15,044 nucleotides of DNA from Lachnoclostridium sp. UBA6475 (GCA_002435545.1 DJNB01000238.1:14715-29758), one strand, 5' to 3'. Positions 6,586-13,864 are shown, counted from the stretch's first letter. Notes: generated by a model not told the origin, from the letters alone. Made by a program: numbers and translations.

Positions 6586-7095
6586 CTACCTCCCTGCATT
6601 TTCTGAATCTGCTTTTTCTCTTAATTTTTCTTTTGCCCGGTAATACGTTACCCTGCCCCAGTTTTCTGACTTTTCAAATATCTCACCGATCTCATGGAAC
6701 GATAACCCGCCCAGCGCCCGAAGCATCACAACTTCCTTATACGGCTCCGGTAAATTATGTATCTGCTTCCGCAGCCACGCTGTCTCCTCTTTTTTGACGA
6801 TCTGCCCTAAAATCTCTTCGCCGCTCTGCGGCTCATGCCCCTTCTCAAACGGCACATTTTTCTGTTCTGCCCTTTTGCACAGATCCAGCCAGAGATTCCT
6901 CGCAATGCGGCACAGCCATGTAGATACCTCACATTTTCCTTCAAACTCCCCTGCATGCTCGATTGCCTTCAAAAAGGTGGACTGCACGATATCATCCGCC
7001 GTCACGGGATCTTGGCAAAGCTGCAAAACAAACGCATAGATCATCTTGGCATACTTTCGATATATCTCATCAAAAGCCTCCTCTGTCAGTTTCAT
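6586..7095 (-). CDS. ECF-type RNA polymerase sigma factor
   Basis: The 169-residue protein has only sigma regions 2 and 4. Region 2 spans about residues 6-77, with the core-binding stretch ADDIVQSTFLKAI and the -10 recognition part STWLCRIARNLWLDLCKR. Region 4 spans about residues 108-160, with LPEPYKEVVMLRALGGLSFHEI followed by the recognition helix and YYRAKEKL. It should direct RNA polymerase to envelope-stress-type promoters under the control of the anti-sigma protein encoded next. A GGTGAG ribosome site lies 8 bases before the ATG. A matching ECF promoter lies just upstream at 7139-7164, so it probably drives its own transcription. The subgroup cannot be assigned from sequence alone. Confidence 0.95.
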   Translation of the reverse strand: MKLTEEAFDEIYRKYAKMIYAFVLQLCQDPVTADDIVQSTFLKAIEHAGEFEGKCEVSTWLCRIARNLWLDLCKRAEQKNVPFEKGHEPQSGEEILGQIVKKEETAWLRKQIHNLPEPYKEVVMLRALGGLSFHEIGEIFEKSENWGRVTYYRAKEKLREKADSENAGR

Positions 7096-7138
7096 AAGTT
7101 GTTCTCACCACCTTACTTTCATTGGGATTTATAAATTA

Positions 7139-7164
7139 GACGATTCAGAAAAGGAAAGATTACA
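7139..7164 (-). promoter_or_regulatory. ECF-type promoter upstream of the sigma gene (probable autoregulation)
   Basis: On the minus strand TGTAAT (7159-7164) and CGTC (7139-7142, within CGTCTAA) are separated by 16 bases. This matches the layout of Firmicute ECF promoters such as those of sigma-X, sigma-W and sigma-V (TGtAAC, 16-17 bases, CGTC/CGTA). Transcription would start near 7132, about 37 bases before the ATG. No comparable sigma-A promoter was seen in this 82-base gap. Confidence 0.65.
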
Positions 7165-7177
7165 AAAAAATTTCATA

Positions 7178-7723
7178 TTATGCATTAACAATATCATCCA
7201 CCCATTTGTACAATTTATGACACCCCATATCGCTCTCCGACACAACAGTATTCATATCTTCTTCAAAATCCTCATAACCATTCCGCACATGATATAAATG
7301 ATATCCTTCTTCTGTGGAACATATCGTCACAAAAGAAATTCCTGTTTCCTCTCTCAGTTTTAATATTCTTCTTTCACAATCACGCAGCAATAAATCTCCC
7401 AAATAAATCTTATTTTCTCCATCTTGTATTACTAACAATCCTTGGTAATCATTATGTATTGCCAGATAATTGATATTTATAGAGCCTCCCATCAGTTCAA
7501 AAACATCCGTCTCACCAACCGTCTCTACGCGGTCAACTCTCCCATTTTCTATATTATAAAAACCTATTATACAATCATTCTCATCCGAAAGCATAATATA
7601 AGTAATGCCTCGGTTCACATCCAAGGCACTACCATCATGTAAAAAATTATCAATCACTATATTACCGCAAGTAAATTTTGCTGCTAAATTTTCATATTTC
7701 TTTGTATATTTCTTAATATTCAT
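7178..7723 (-). CDS. GNAT-like acetyltransferase, possible toxin of a toxin-antitoxin pair
   Basis: The 181-residue protein has the layout of TacT-like GNAT proteins. It has an N-terminal FTCGNIVIDNFL (residues 17-28), CIIGFYNIENGRV (51-63), NINYLAIHNDYQG (83-95) as the strand before the acetyl-CoA loop, and YHLYHVRNGYEDF (141-153) as the usual C-terminal tyrosine motif. The loop itself is odd: the usual Q/R-x-x-G-x-G/A is replaced by YQGLLVIQDGENKIYLGD, as if a short insertion split it, so acetyl-CoA binding may be altered or lost. It starts 3 bases after a 57-residue gene and has only a distant AAGGTGG, so translation is probably coupled. The region is AT-rich compared with both sides. The toxin role is inference from layout; an ordinary acetyltransferase is possible. 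Confidence 0.6.
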   Translation of the reverse strand: MNIKKYTKKYENLAAKFTCGNIVIDNFLHDGSALDVNRGITYIMLSDENDCIIGFYNIENGRVDRVETVGETDVFELMGGSININYLAIHNDYQGLLVIQDGENKIYLGDLLLRDCERRILKLREETGISFVTICSTEEGYHLYHVRNGYEDFEEDMNTVVSESDMGCHKLYKWVDDIVNA

Positions 7724-7726
7724 AGA

Positions 7727-7900
7727 TTATTTCTTTTCCACCTTACTACACAAAACACCCGTTTCTTTATCCACACTAAAGGAAAAATTGTGTGAATCCA
7801 TAAACTCAACTCTTTTTCTGTTTTCAGCAGATGCTGGCGTTTTCTTTATCGTTTTCCGGGTAACAAACGGTAATGTAGGTTTTATTGCACATGCATTCAT
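7727..7900 (-). CDS. 57-residue protein of unknown family, possible antitoxin partner
   Basis: The product begins MNACAIKPTLPFVTRKTIKK and ends VDKETGVLCSKVEKK; it is lysine-rich with no hydrophobic segment. I do not recognise the family. The frame is open further back to a TTG at 7951 that lies inside a palindrome and lacks a ribosome site. The ATG at 7900, with AAGGAG 8 bases before it, is the supported start. It ends 3 bases before the GNAT-like gene and shares its promoter. A small upstream gene joined to a GNAT gene is the usual order of acetyltransferase toxin-antitoxin operons. However, no ribbon-helix-helix or helix-turn-helix DNA-binding domain is visible, so the antitoxin role is only an inference. 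Confidence 0.6.
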   Translation of the reverse strand: MNACAIKPTLPFVTRKTIKKTPASAENRKRVEFMDSHNFSFSVDKETGVLCSKVEKK

Positions 7901-7908
7901 ACATATCT

Positions 7909-7914
7909 CTCCTT
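7909..7914 (-). promoter_or_regulatory. Ribosome binding site deciding the 57-residue gene start
   Basis: AAGGAG on the minus strand lies 8 bases before the ATG at 7900. Another ATG lies 4 bases after it in a different frame with no supported product. Confidence 0.6.
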
Positions 7915-7942
7915 CCTTATTTTTCTTTACCAAAACAACCAC

Positions 7943-7963
7943 CTCAGTCAATTTTTAACTGAG
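7943..7963. promoter_or_regulatory. Inverted repeat between promoter and start of the small-protein/GNAT operon
   Basis: CTCAGT (7943-7948) and ACTGAG (7958-7963) are perfect 6-base arms around an A/T-rich 9-base centre. It lies about 14 bases past the expected transcription start, a place where an autoregulatory protein would block transcription or where a leader hairpin would form. Confidence 0.4.
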
Positions 7964-7983
7964 AATATCGTCTTTCTATTTAT

Positions 7984-8012
7984 ATAGTAGCATATTCCCA
8001 GTCTGAAATCAA
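7984..8012 (-). promoter_or_regulatory. Extended -10 promoter of the small-protein/GNAT operon
   Basis: On the minus strand TTGATT (8007-8012) and TACTAT (7984-7989) are separated by 17 bases. A TGC directly before the -10 fits the extended -10 (TGn) form. Transcription would start near 7977. Confidence 0.5.
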
Positions 8013-8060
8013 TCATTTTAGTAATTATTATATCTCCTTTTCGCAGATAGTATGTATCTT

Positions 8061-8110
8061 AAAAAAAAGCGGCTGTCGCTTTAACATATGAAAATTGTTA
8101 AGGCGCAGCC
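8061..8110 (-). terminator. Rho-independent terminator after yebC
   Basis: On the minus strand GGCTGCGC-c-TTAACA pairs with TGTTAA-a-GCG-a-CAGCC, one mismatch and one bulge apart, around a short A/T-rich loop. An eight-base T run follows (plus-strand A at 8061-8068). It ends the yebC transcript, and with it any readthrough from the argR cluster, before the AT-rich island. Confidence 0.85.
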
Positions 8111-8122
8111 CTCTTTACCTTT

Positions 8123-8851
8123 TTATTCCTCTACATTATGATATACTGCCTGTACATCGTCATCCTCATCCAGAAGATCCATGATACGGTTGAACATTTT
8201 GACATCTTCGTCGCTTGTCAATTCTACGTAATTCTGCGGGATCATCGTTACTTCTGCCTGCGCCATCGGAACACCTTCTTTTTCCAAGGCTTCACGCACC
8301 TGGCTGAAATCATCCGGATCGGTAAGGATCTCGTAACTGTCTTCTTCCTCGCTAAAATCCTCTGCGCCGGCGTCTAATGCGAGCATCATAAATTCATCGG
8401 CATCGGTTTCATATTCTTCCTTGTCTACAATAATCTGGCCTTTGGTATCAAACATATAAGATACACAGCCTGTCGTTCCGACGTTTCCGTTTCCTTTGGT
8501 AAATGCGTTACGTACGTTGGAAGCGGTACGGTTTTTGTTGTCGGTAAGCGCTTCTACGATGATCGCTGTTCCGCTTGGACCATATCCTTCGTATGTAATA
8601 TTTACATAATTTACCGCATCGACGTTTCCTGCTGCCTTTTTGATACCACGGTCGATCGTATCATTTGGCATGTTATTCGCCTTTGCTTTGGCGATAACAT
8701 CACGAAGTTTACTGTTGTTATTCGGATCCGGACCGCCTTCTTTGACAGCTACGGCGATCTCACGGCCGATTACGGTAAAGATTTTTCCTTTCTTCGCATC
8801 ATTTTTCTCTTTTTTATGCTTAATATTAGCAAATTTTGAATGTCCTGACAT
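8123..8851 (-). CDS. yebC: YebC/PmpR-family protein
   Basis: The 242-residue cytosolic protein is of typical length and starts with the family signature MSGHSKFANIKHKKEKNDAK, followed by GKIFTVIGREI. Other conserved stretches are NNMPNDTIDRGIKKA (about residues 59-73), YEGYGPSGTAI and ALTDNKNRTASNVR. The strongly acidic C-terminal part is also typical. The family was long annotated as transcriptional regulators; more recent work on some members supports a role in translation at difficult sequences. Which applies here cannot be told. AAGGAGG lies 6 bases before the ATG. It follows argR by 46 bases and has its own promoter candidate (8890-8918). Its position is where recN usually stands in this cluster. 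Confidence 0.95.
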   Translation of the reverse strand: MSGHSKFANIKHKKEKNDAKKGKIFTVIGREIAVAVKEGGPDPNNNSKLRDVIAKAKANNMPNDTIDRGIKKAAGNVDAVNYVNITYEGYGPSGTAIIVEALTDNKNRTASNVRNAFTKGNGNVGTTGCVSYMFDTKGQIIVDKEEYETDADEFMMLALDAGAEDFSEEEDSYEILTDPDDFSQVREALEKEGVPMAQAEVTMIPQNYVELTSDEDVKMFNRIMDLLDEDDDVQAVYHNVEE

Positions 8852-8889
8852 GGTTAGCCTCCTTAAACTTTGTTACCTTTGTACTCTAT

Positions 8890-8918
8890 ATCATACATCA
8901 TTTTATCTGAAGAATCAA
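8890..8918 (-). promoter_or_regulatory. Promoter of yebC, overlapping the 3' end of argR
   Basis: On the minus strand TTGATT (8913-8918), inside the last codons of argR, and TATGAT (8890-8895) are separated by 17 bases. It would allow yebC to be transcribed apart from the cluster upstream. Confidence 0.55.
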
Positions 8919-9383
8919 GTTTTGCAGATTATCAATGACGTTTTGAACCATATTTTCTGTTTTTACTGCGCACATGATCGTGTCATCCCCGGCGATACAG
9001 CCGATGATCCCCTCGATCTCCATTGCGTCAAGCGCCGCTGCAACTGCCATCGCCATACCGACTGCGGTTTTTATGACAAGCAGATTTCCCGCCTGATCCA
9101 TCGAAACAATACCATCCTGAAGAAGCGCCGCATAGCGGTTTGCCGGCTGCGCTGCCGGATGTTTGCTCTCTGCCGCTGCCGGGACTGCACCTCGCATCGC
9201 ATATTTCTGCCGCACCTTGTGACCGGGTACTTTTTGCAGCGATAATTCCCGGATATCACGGGAAACGGTCGCCTGTGTCACGGAATACCCTGCTTCGGTC
9301 AGATATCCGGCAAGATCTTCCTGCGTCTCCACTTCATGATTTTGTATAATTTCAATAATTTGTTCCTGTCGCTTCTTTTTCAT
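8898..9383 (-). CDS. argR: Arginine repressor ArgR/AhrC
   Basis: The 161-residue protein is an arginine-sensing DNA-binding regulator that represses arginine synthesis genes and can activate breakdown genes. The N-terminal winged helix (about residues 1-65) contains TQATVSRDIRELSLQKV, the recognition-helix signature of the family. A short variable linker follows (about 65-85). The C-terminal hexamer and arginine-binding domain ends with GIIGCIAGDDTIMCAV (residues 125-140), whose aspartates D133 and D134 bind arginine. It follows nadK by 19 bases and is part of the same cluster. argH in this window is a likely target, though no clean ARG box is visible there. Confidence 0.95.
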   Translation of the reverse strand: MKKKRQEQIIEIIQNHEVETQEDLAGYLTEAGYSVTQATVSRDIRELSLQKVPGHKVRQKYAMRGAVPAAAESKHPAAQPANRYAALLQDGIVSMDQAGNLLVIKTAVGMAMAVAAALDAMEIEGIIGCIAGDDTIMCAVKTENMVQNVIDNLQNLILQIK

Positions 9384-9402
9384 GCTGCCACTCTTCCTCT
9401 CA

Positions 9403-10221
9403 TCATGTGCGGTTCAGTTTGCTTCGCATCTTCTGATAAAAGCCGACTTCTCTGACACATACCATTTCAAACGGAAGTTCTGCTTTCCGGATACGGATCA
9501 CATCTCCCGTCTCAACCGCCGCGCACACTTCTCCATCACAGCGGACCGACGCCTCATCGACATAACTCTCTCGCGTCTTTTCCACTTTTACACAAATCTC
9601 AGCCTGCGAAGAGACAACTACACTCCGCTTGTTAAATGAATGCGGACAGATCGGCGTGATGACAACGGCTTCCATCGCCGGGGATAAAATAGGACCTCCG
9701 GCAGACAGATTATAGGCGGTTGACCCTGTCGGTGTCGCGATCAGCACACCGTCCGCGACATAACTGTCCATCCATTCGTCGTCTACCGAGACACTTGTCG
9801 TCACCATTCTTCCGAAATCCCGTTTTCCAACGACAATTTCATTAACAGCAAAAAAATGTTCTCCCGTACTCTGCAATTCTGCCGACAATGCCATGCGTTT
9901 TTCAATGGTATATTTTCCTGACATCACAGCATCCAGCGCCGGATAGATCTTCGGTTTTTCAATCTCCGTCAAAAATCCCAGTGTGCCAAGGTTCACACCC
10001 AGGATTGGAATTTCTTCGCCTGCGATCTTTTTCGCTGCCGCGATCACCGTGCCATCTCCTCCGAGAACGATCGCCATATCTGCTTTTTCCTGAATGTCAA
10101 TGGCATCGTGAGACTGAATGACGACGCGGTGTCCCGCTTCCTGCATATAAGCCCGGATCCCTTTTGCCACCCGGCATCCGGAATCTTTTTCTTCATTTAC
10201 GATAAGATAATACATACTCAT
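9403..10221 (-). CDS. nadK: NAD kinase
   Basis: The 272-residue cytosolic enzyme phosphorylates NAD to NADP using ATP or polyphosphate. The diagnostic GGDGT (residues 54-58) is present, as are the NE motif (127-128 in AVNEIV) and the glycine-rich segment DGVLIATPTGSTAYNLSAGG (157-176). The first ATG overlaps the tlyA stop as ATGA, and GGAGG lies 10 bases upstream, so translation is probably coupled. A second in-frame ATG two codons later is possible. Length and motifs are normal for the bacterial enzyme. Confidence 0.97.
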   Translation of the reverse strand: MSMYYLIVNEEKDSGCRVAKGIRAYMQEAGHRVVIQSHDAIDIQEKADMAIVLGGDGTVIAAAKKIAGEEIPILGVNLGTLGFLTEIEKPKIYPALDAVMSGKYTIEKRMALSAELQSTGEHFFAVNEIVVGKRDFGRMVTTSVSVDDEWMDSYVADGVLIATPTGSTAYNLSAGGPILSPAMEAVVITPICPHSFNKRSVVVSSQAEICVKVEKTRESYVDEASVRCDGEVCAAVETGDVIRIRKAELPFEMVCVREVGFYQKMRSKLNRT

Positions 10222-11069
10222 CCCGATATATCCTCCGCATGTTTTACGGCATGTTCCTGTGCCGCTTCGATTGTTTCATCCATCGTCTTCTGCCACTCAT
10301 TCCACTCTTCTTCGGAAAATGTGGCTGCGCCATTTTCCATTTTCTGGATATACAATAAATATTCTATATTTCCTTCCGGCCCCCGGATCGGCGAAAAATC
10401 AAGTCCTTTGATAACAAAGCCAAGACTTTTCGCATAGGAAATGACGTGCTCCATCACCTCTTTGTGGACTGTCAGATCCCGCACAACCCCTTTTTTTCCA
10501 ACTTTTTCTCTGCCTGCCTCAAACTGCGGTTTGATCAGACATACCATCTGCGCCTCATCTTTCATCAGATGCCAGATCGGTTCCAACACCTTTGTCAGCG
10601 AGATAAATGCCACATCGATCGACACAAAATCGACCGGTTCTCCGACATCTTCCGGCGTCACATAACGGATGTTCGTTTTTTCCATCGAACGCACGCGCTC
10701 ATCCTGCCGCAGTTTCCAGGCGAGCTGATTTGTACCGACATCGATCGAATAGACGAATTTTGCGCCATTTTGCAGCATACAGTCCGTAAATCCGCCCGTA
10801 GAAGCTCCTACATCCATACAGGTAAGGTCAGTCAGCGTGATGGGAAATACCTGCAGTGCCTTTTCCAGTTTATAGCCGCCGCGGCTGACAAATTTTAACT
10901 TTTTCCCTCGAATCTCAATATATACATCGACCGGAAACTTTTGTCCGGCTTTATCTTCTCTCTGTTCATTGACAAATACATTGCCTGTCATAATGACCGC
11001 TTTTGCCTTTTCGCGGGACTCCACCATCCCCCGATTCACCAAAAGCACGTCGAGACGCTCTTTTTCCAT
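10218..11069 (-). CDS. tlyA: TlyA-family rRNA 2'-O-methyltransferase (S4 and FtsJ domains)
   Basis: The 283-residue protein has an N-terminal S4 RNA-binding domain (about residues 5-65, with RLDVLLVNRGMVESREKAK) and a Rossmann-fold FtsJ methyltransferase domain with the SAM motif DVGASTGGFTD (86-96). The expected catalytic tetrad is visible as K67, D152, K180 and E236. The family methylates cytidines of 16S and/or 23S rRNA; older annotation calls it hemolysin A. After the domain there is an extra, mostly helical, charged tail of about 35 residues (from 245), which I do not recognise. It starts 10 bases after dxs and overlaps nadK by four bases. Confidence 0.93.
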   Translation of the reverse strand: MEKERLDVLLVNRGMVESREKAKAVIMTGNVFVNEQREDKAGQKFPVDVYIEIRGKKLKFVSRGGYKLEKALQVFPITLTDLTCMDVGASTGGFTDCMLQNGAKFVYSIDVGTNQLAWKLRQDERVRSMEKTNIRYVTPEDVGEPVDFVSIDVAFISLTKVLEPIWHLMKDEAQMVCLIKPQFEAGREKVGKKGVVRDLTVHKEVMEHVISYAKSLGFVIKGLDFSPIRGPEGNIEYLLYIQKMENGAATFSEEEWNEWQKTMDETIEAAQEHAVKHAEDISG

Positions 11070-11079
11070 CCTTTATTTC

Positions 11080-12948
11080 CTATTTCCTTTCCAATGCCTC
11101 ATTGATCTGCCCGCTCACCCAGTCCGCATCCATTTCATAGCGGGCGTACAGTTCTTCCGGCGAACCGTGTTCCACAAAACAATCATCTACCGAACAATTG
11201 ATAAATTTCTTTGGAATGCAGCCTTCCTCCATAAGATAGGATTCTACCTGCTGTCCAAAACCTCCGATCTTTTCGCTGTCCTCCATCGTCACGACAAAGT
11301 CATGCCGCAAAGCCAGTTCTTTTACCAGCGCACGGTCAAACGGCTTGACGAACCGCATATTGACGACAGTTACTTTTCCGGCAAAATGTCCGGCTGTCTG
11401 AAGCGCCTTTTGTACCATATCGCCCACGGCAAAAATGACAATCTCCGGATCTTCTGCCTGCATCAAAACTTCTGCTTTTCCCCGCTCCAATGTCTTGTGG
11501 GATATGGTATTTTTATATACTTCCCCCCGCGGATAACGCACTGCCACAGGACCGTCAAAGTCATAAGCAAAATCAAGGGCTTCGATCAGCTCCTCTTTAT
11601 CCATCGGCGAGATCACGGTCATATTCGGAATATTGGTAAGATAAGAAATGTCAAATATTCCCTGATGCGTGTCGCCATCTCTTCCGACAATACCGCTTCG
11701 GTCTACCGCAAAGATAACCGGCAGATTGTTCAGGCAGACATCGTGAATGATCTGGTCGTAAGCACGCTGCAAAAAAGTCGAGTAAATCGACACGACCGGG
11801 CGCAGTCCGCCAGCCATAAGCCCCGCAGCAAACGTGACGGCGTGTTCTTCTGCAATCCCCACATCAAAAAAACGTTTGGGAAAGGCTTCGGCAAATGCCT
11901 TCACTCCGGTTCCGTCCGGCATTGCCGCACACACAGATACCAGTTCTTCATGCGCCTTACCATTTTCAAGCATCCAGTTTCCAAACACATCGGTATACGT
12001 TTCTGTCACCGTTTCCTGTACTTCTCCACTTCTCGGATCAAATGGCCCCACGCCATGAAAGATCGATGGATTTTCTTCTGCCGGACGATATCCTTTTCCT
12101 TTTTTTGTCACTACATGAATCAGAACCGGACGATTTTTCATCCGCGCAGCCGCCTCCAGTGCAGTCAAAATGCTTTCGACATCGTGCCCATCGATCGGAC
12201 CGACATATACGATTCCCATTTCCTCAAAAAACATCCCCGGTACAAACAGGTGTTTCAACGAGTTTTTCGCATTCTTAATCGTTTCCGCCATCGACACACC
12301 GACATTCGGTATGCGGTCAAGACGTTCTTCGATATTTACTTTTAAATCATTGTATTTGCGGTTTGTACGCACTTTACCGAGGTATCTCGCCATGCCGCCT
12401 ACGTTTTTGGAGATCGACATCTTGTTATCATTTAAGACCATGATCAGATTCGACTTCATCTGCTCTGCATTATTGAGTGCCTCAAATGCCATACCGCCGG
12501 AAAGTGCTCCATCTCCGATGACCGCTACTACTTTTTCATCACTGCCGCGCAGATCACGGGCTTTGGCAAGTCCCAGCGCGACTGACAGCGACGTGGAACT
12601 ATGGCCGGTATTAAATGTATCCGCCGGATTTTCATGCACTTTCGGAAATCCACTCAATCCATCCAGCCGGCGCAGACTTCGAAAATCTTTCAGTCTTCCC
12701 GTCAGTATTTTATGAACATATGCCTGATGTCCTACATCCCATACCAGCTTATCTTTTGGAAAATCAAGAAAGAGATGCAGTGCCATTGTAAGTTCCACTG
12801 CTCCAAGATTTGAAGCAAGGTGTCCTCCGGTACGGCTTACATTTTTCACCAGTTGAAATCGGATCTCTTTTGCCAGTCTCCGGTATTCCTGCGGTGGAAT
12901 CTTCTTTATATCATTTTCTTTTTTTATTTCATCGAGTAAACGGCTCAT
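11080..12948 (-). CDS. dxs: 1-deoxy-D-xylulose-5-phosphate synthase
   Basis: First enzyme of the MEP isoprenoid pathway: it joins pyruvate and glyceraldehyde 3-phosphate with thiamine diphosphate and Mg. The 622-residue length is normal. Visible marks are DVGHQAYVHKILTGR (residues 71-85), the thiamine-binding GDGALSGGMAFEALNNAE through LNDNKMSIS (145-180), and DVGIAEEHAV (361-370) with the glutamate that activates the cofactor. A C-terminal transketolase domain follows. The product also feeds thiamine and pyridoxal synthesis. It lies 19 bases after ispA, which uses the pathway's end products. The ribosome site is weak (GAGTGAGAGA), unlike the strong sites elsewhere in the window. Confidence 0.97.
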   Translation of the reverse strand: MSRLLDEIKKENDIKKIPPQEYRRLAKEIRFQLVKNVSRTGGHLASNLGAVELTMALHLFLDFPKDKLVWDVGHQAYVHKILTGRLKDFRSLRRLDGLSGFPKVHENPADTFNTGHSSTSLSVALGLAKARDLRGSDEKVVAVIGDGALSGGMAFEALNNAEQMKSNLIMVLNDNKMSISKNVGGMARYLGKVRTNRKYNDLKVNIEERLDRIPNVGVSMAETIKNAKNSLKHLFVPGMFFEEMGIVYVGPIDGHDVESILTALEAAARMKNRPVLIHVVTKKGKGYRPAEENPSIFHGVGPFDPRSGEVQETVTETYTDVFGNWMLENGKAHEELVSVCAAMPDGTGVKAFAEAFPKRFFDVGIAEEHAVTFAAGLMAGGLRPVVSIYSTFLQRAYDQIIHDVCLNNLPVIFAVDRSGIVGRDGDTHQGIFDISYLTNIPNMTVISPMDKEELIEALDFAYDFDGPVAVRYPRGEVYKNTISHKTLERGKAEVLMQAEDPEIVIFAVGDMVQKALQTAGHFAGKVTVVNMRFVKPFDRALVKELALRHDFVVTMEDSEKIGGFGQQVESYLMEEGCIPKKFINCSVDDCFVEHGSPEELYARYEMDADWVSGQINEALERK

Positions 12949-12967
12949 TCTCTCACTCTTTTCTCTC

Positions 12968-13864
12968 TTATTTGTCTCGGTTTATCATCCAGGTCATAAG
13001 TCCGGTAAGAAATTCTTTTTCTCCGGCAAATGTCTGGAGCAGTTCGATGGATTCTTCGGTATACTGTTTTACCTTTTCTTTCGCATTGTCCAGTCCGTGG
13101 ATCGATACGTACGTTGTCTTTTCATTGCGTTCGTCCGAACCAACCGGTTTTCCAAGCGTCTGCTCATCGCCGATCACATCCAGGATATCATCCTGAATCT
13201 GAAATGCCACGCCAAGTCTGCGCGCACTCTTTTCCAATGTCTGAACCTCTTCTGCCGTACAGCCCGCAAGGATTCCCCCGATCATAAAACAGCTTTCTAA
13301 AAGGGCTGACGTTTTATTCACATACACATACAGTAACATGTCTTCATCGACAAAATTTCCATCTTTTTCCACATCCACGACCTGGCCTCCGACCATGCCG
13401 TAAATGCCGGCTTTGCGGGTAAGGACACGCAGAGCCTCTGCCGTCTGTGCCGGATGTTCTGCCGAAACTGCCTCAAATGCCTGAACCGCTGTCTCATAGG
13501 CATAATTTAAAAGGGCATCTCCCGCGAGAATTCCCATGGCTTCCCCGTATTTTTTATGTGTTGTCCATTTGCCGCGGCGGTATTCATCGTTGTCCATCGC
13601 CGGCAGATCGTCGTGTACAAGAGAGTACGTATGAATCATCTCGATTGCAGCCATAAACGGATGAATCAATGCATCGTCCGTCCCTCCGCACATATGGTAA
13701 ACTTCCCGCATCAAAACCGGGCGGATTCTTTTTCCTCTGGCTTCCACACTGTATTCCATCGCTTCCAAAACCGTTTTCGGATATCCGGTCACTTCCGGAA
13801 GATAGGAAACTACGACATCTTCCGCTTCTTTTGCTCTTTCTTTCAGCATCTGCTCGATATTCAT
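12968..13864 (-). CDS. ispA: Farnesyl/geranyl diphosphate synthase
   Basis: The 298-residue prenyltransferase condenses dimethylallyl and isopentenyl diphosphate to geranyl and farnesyl diphosphate, precursors of undecaprenyl phosphate and quinone-type lipids. Both aspartate-rich motifs are present: DDLPAMD (residues 85-91) with two residues between the aspartate pairs, and DDILD (225-229). GKRIRP (44-49) is the substrate-binding arginine segment. The DDxxxxD spacing of the first motif is typical of short-chain bacterial enzymes. Its ATG overlaps the xseB stop by four bases (ATGA), implying translational coupling. The exact chain length made cannot be read from the sequence. Confidence 0.96.
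   Translation of the reverse strand: MNIEQMLKERAKEAEDVVVSYLPEVTGYPKTVLEAMEYSVEARGKRIRPVLMREVYHMCGGTDDALIHPFMAAIEMIHTYSLVHDDLPAMDNDEYRRGKWTTHKKYGEAMGILAGDALLNYAYETAVQAFEAVSAEHPAQTAEALRVLTRKAGIYGMVGGQVVDVEKDGNFVDEDMLLYVYVNKTSALLESCFMIGGILAGCTAEEVQTLEKSARRLGVAFQIQDDILDVIGDEQTLGKPVGSDERNEKTTYVSIHGLDNAKEKVKQYTEESIELLQTFAGEKEFLTGLMTWMINRDK

Noticed and set aside
7901..7951. Longer 74-residue form of the small protein from a TTG at 7951
   Set aside because: No ribosome site, and the start lies inside the inverted repeat; the ATG at 7900 has a strong AAGGAG.
10969..12345. Plus-strand open frame of 458 codons antisense to dxs
   Set aside because: It lies entirely opposite dxs and the start of tlyA. 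The translation is rich in H, R, F and C without any domain, and no ribosome site or promoter was seen. It is a by-product of codon use in the real genes.
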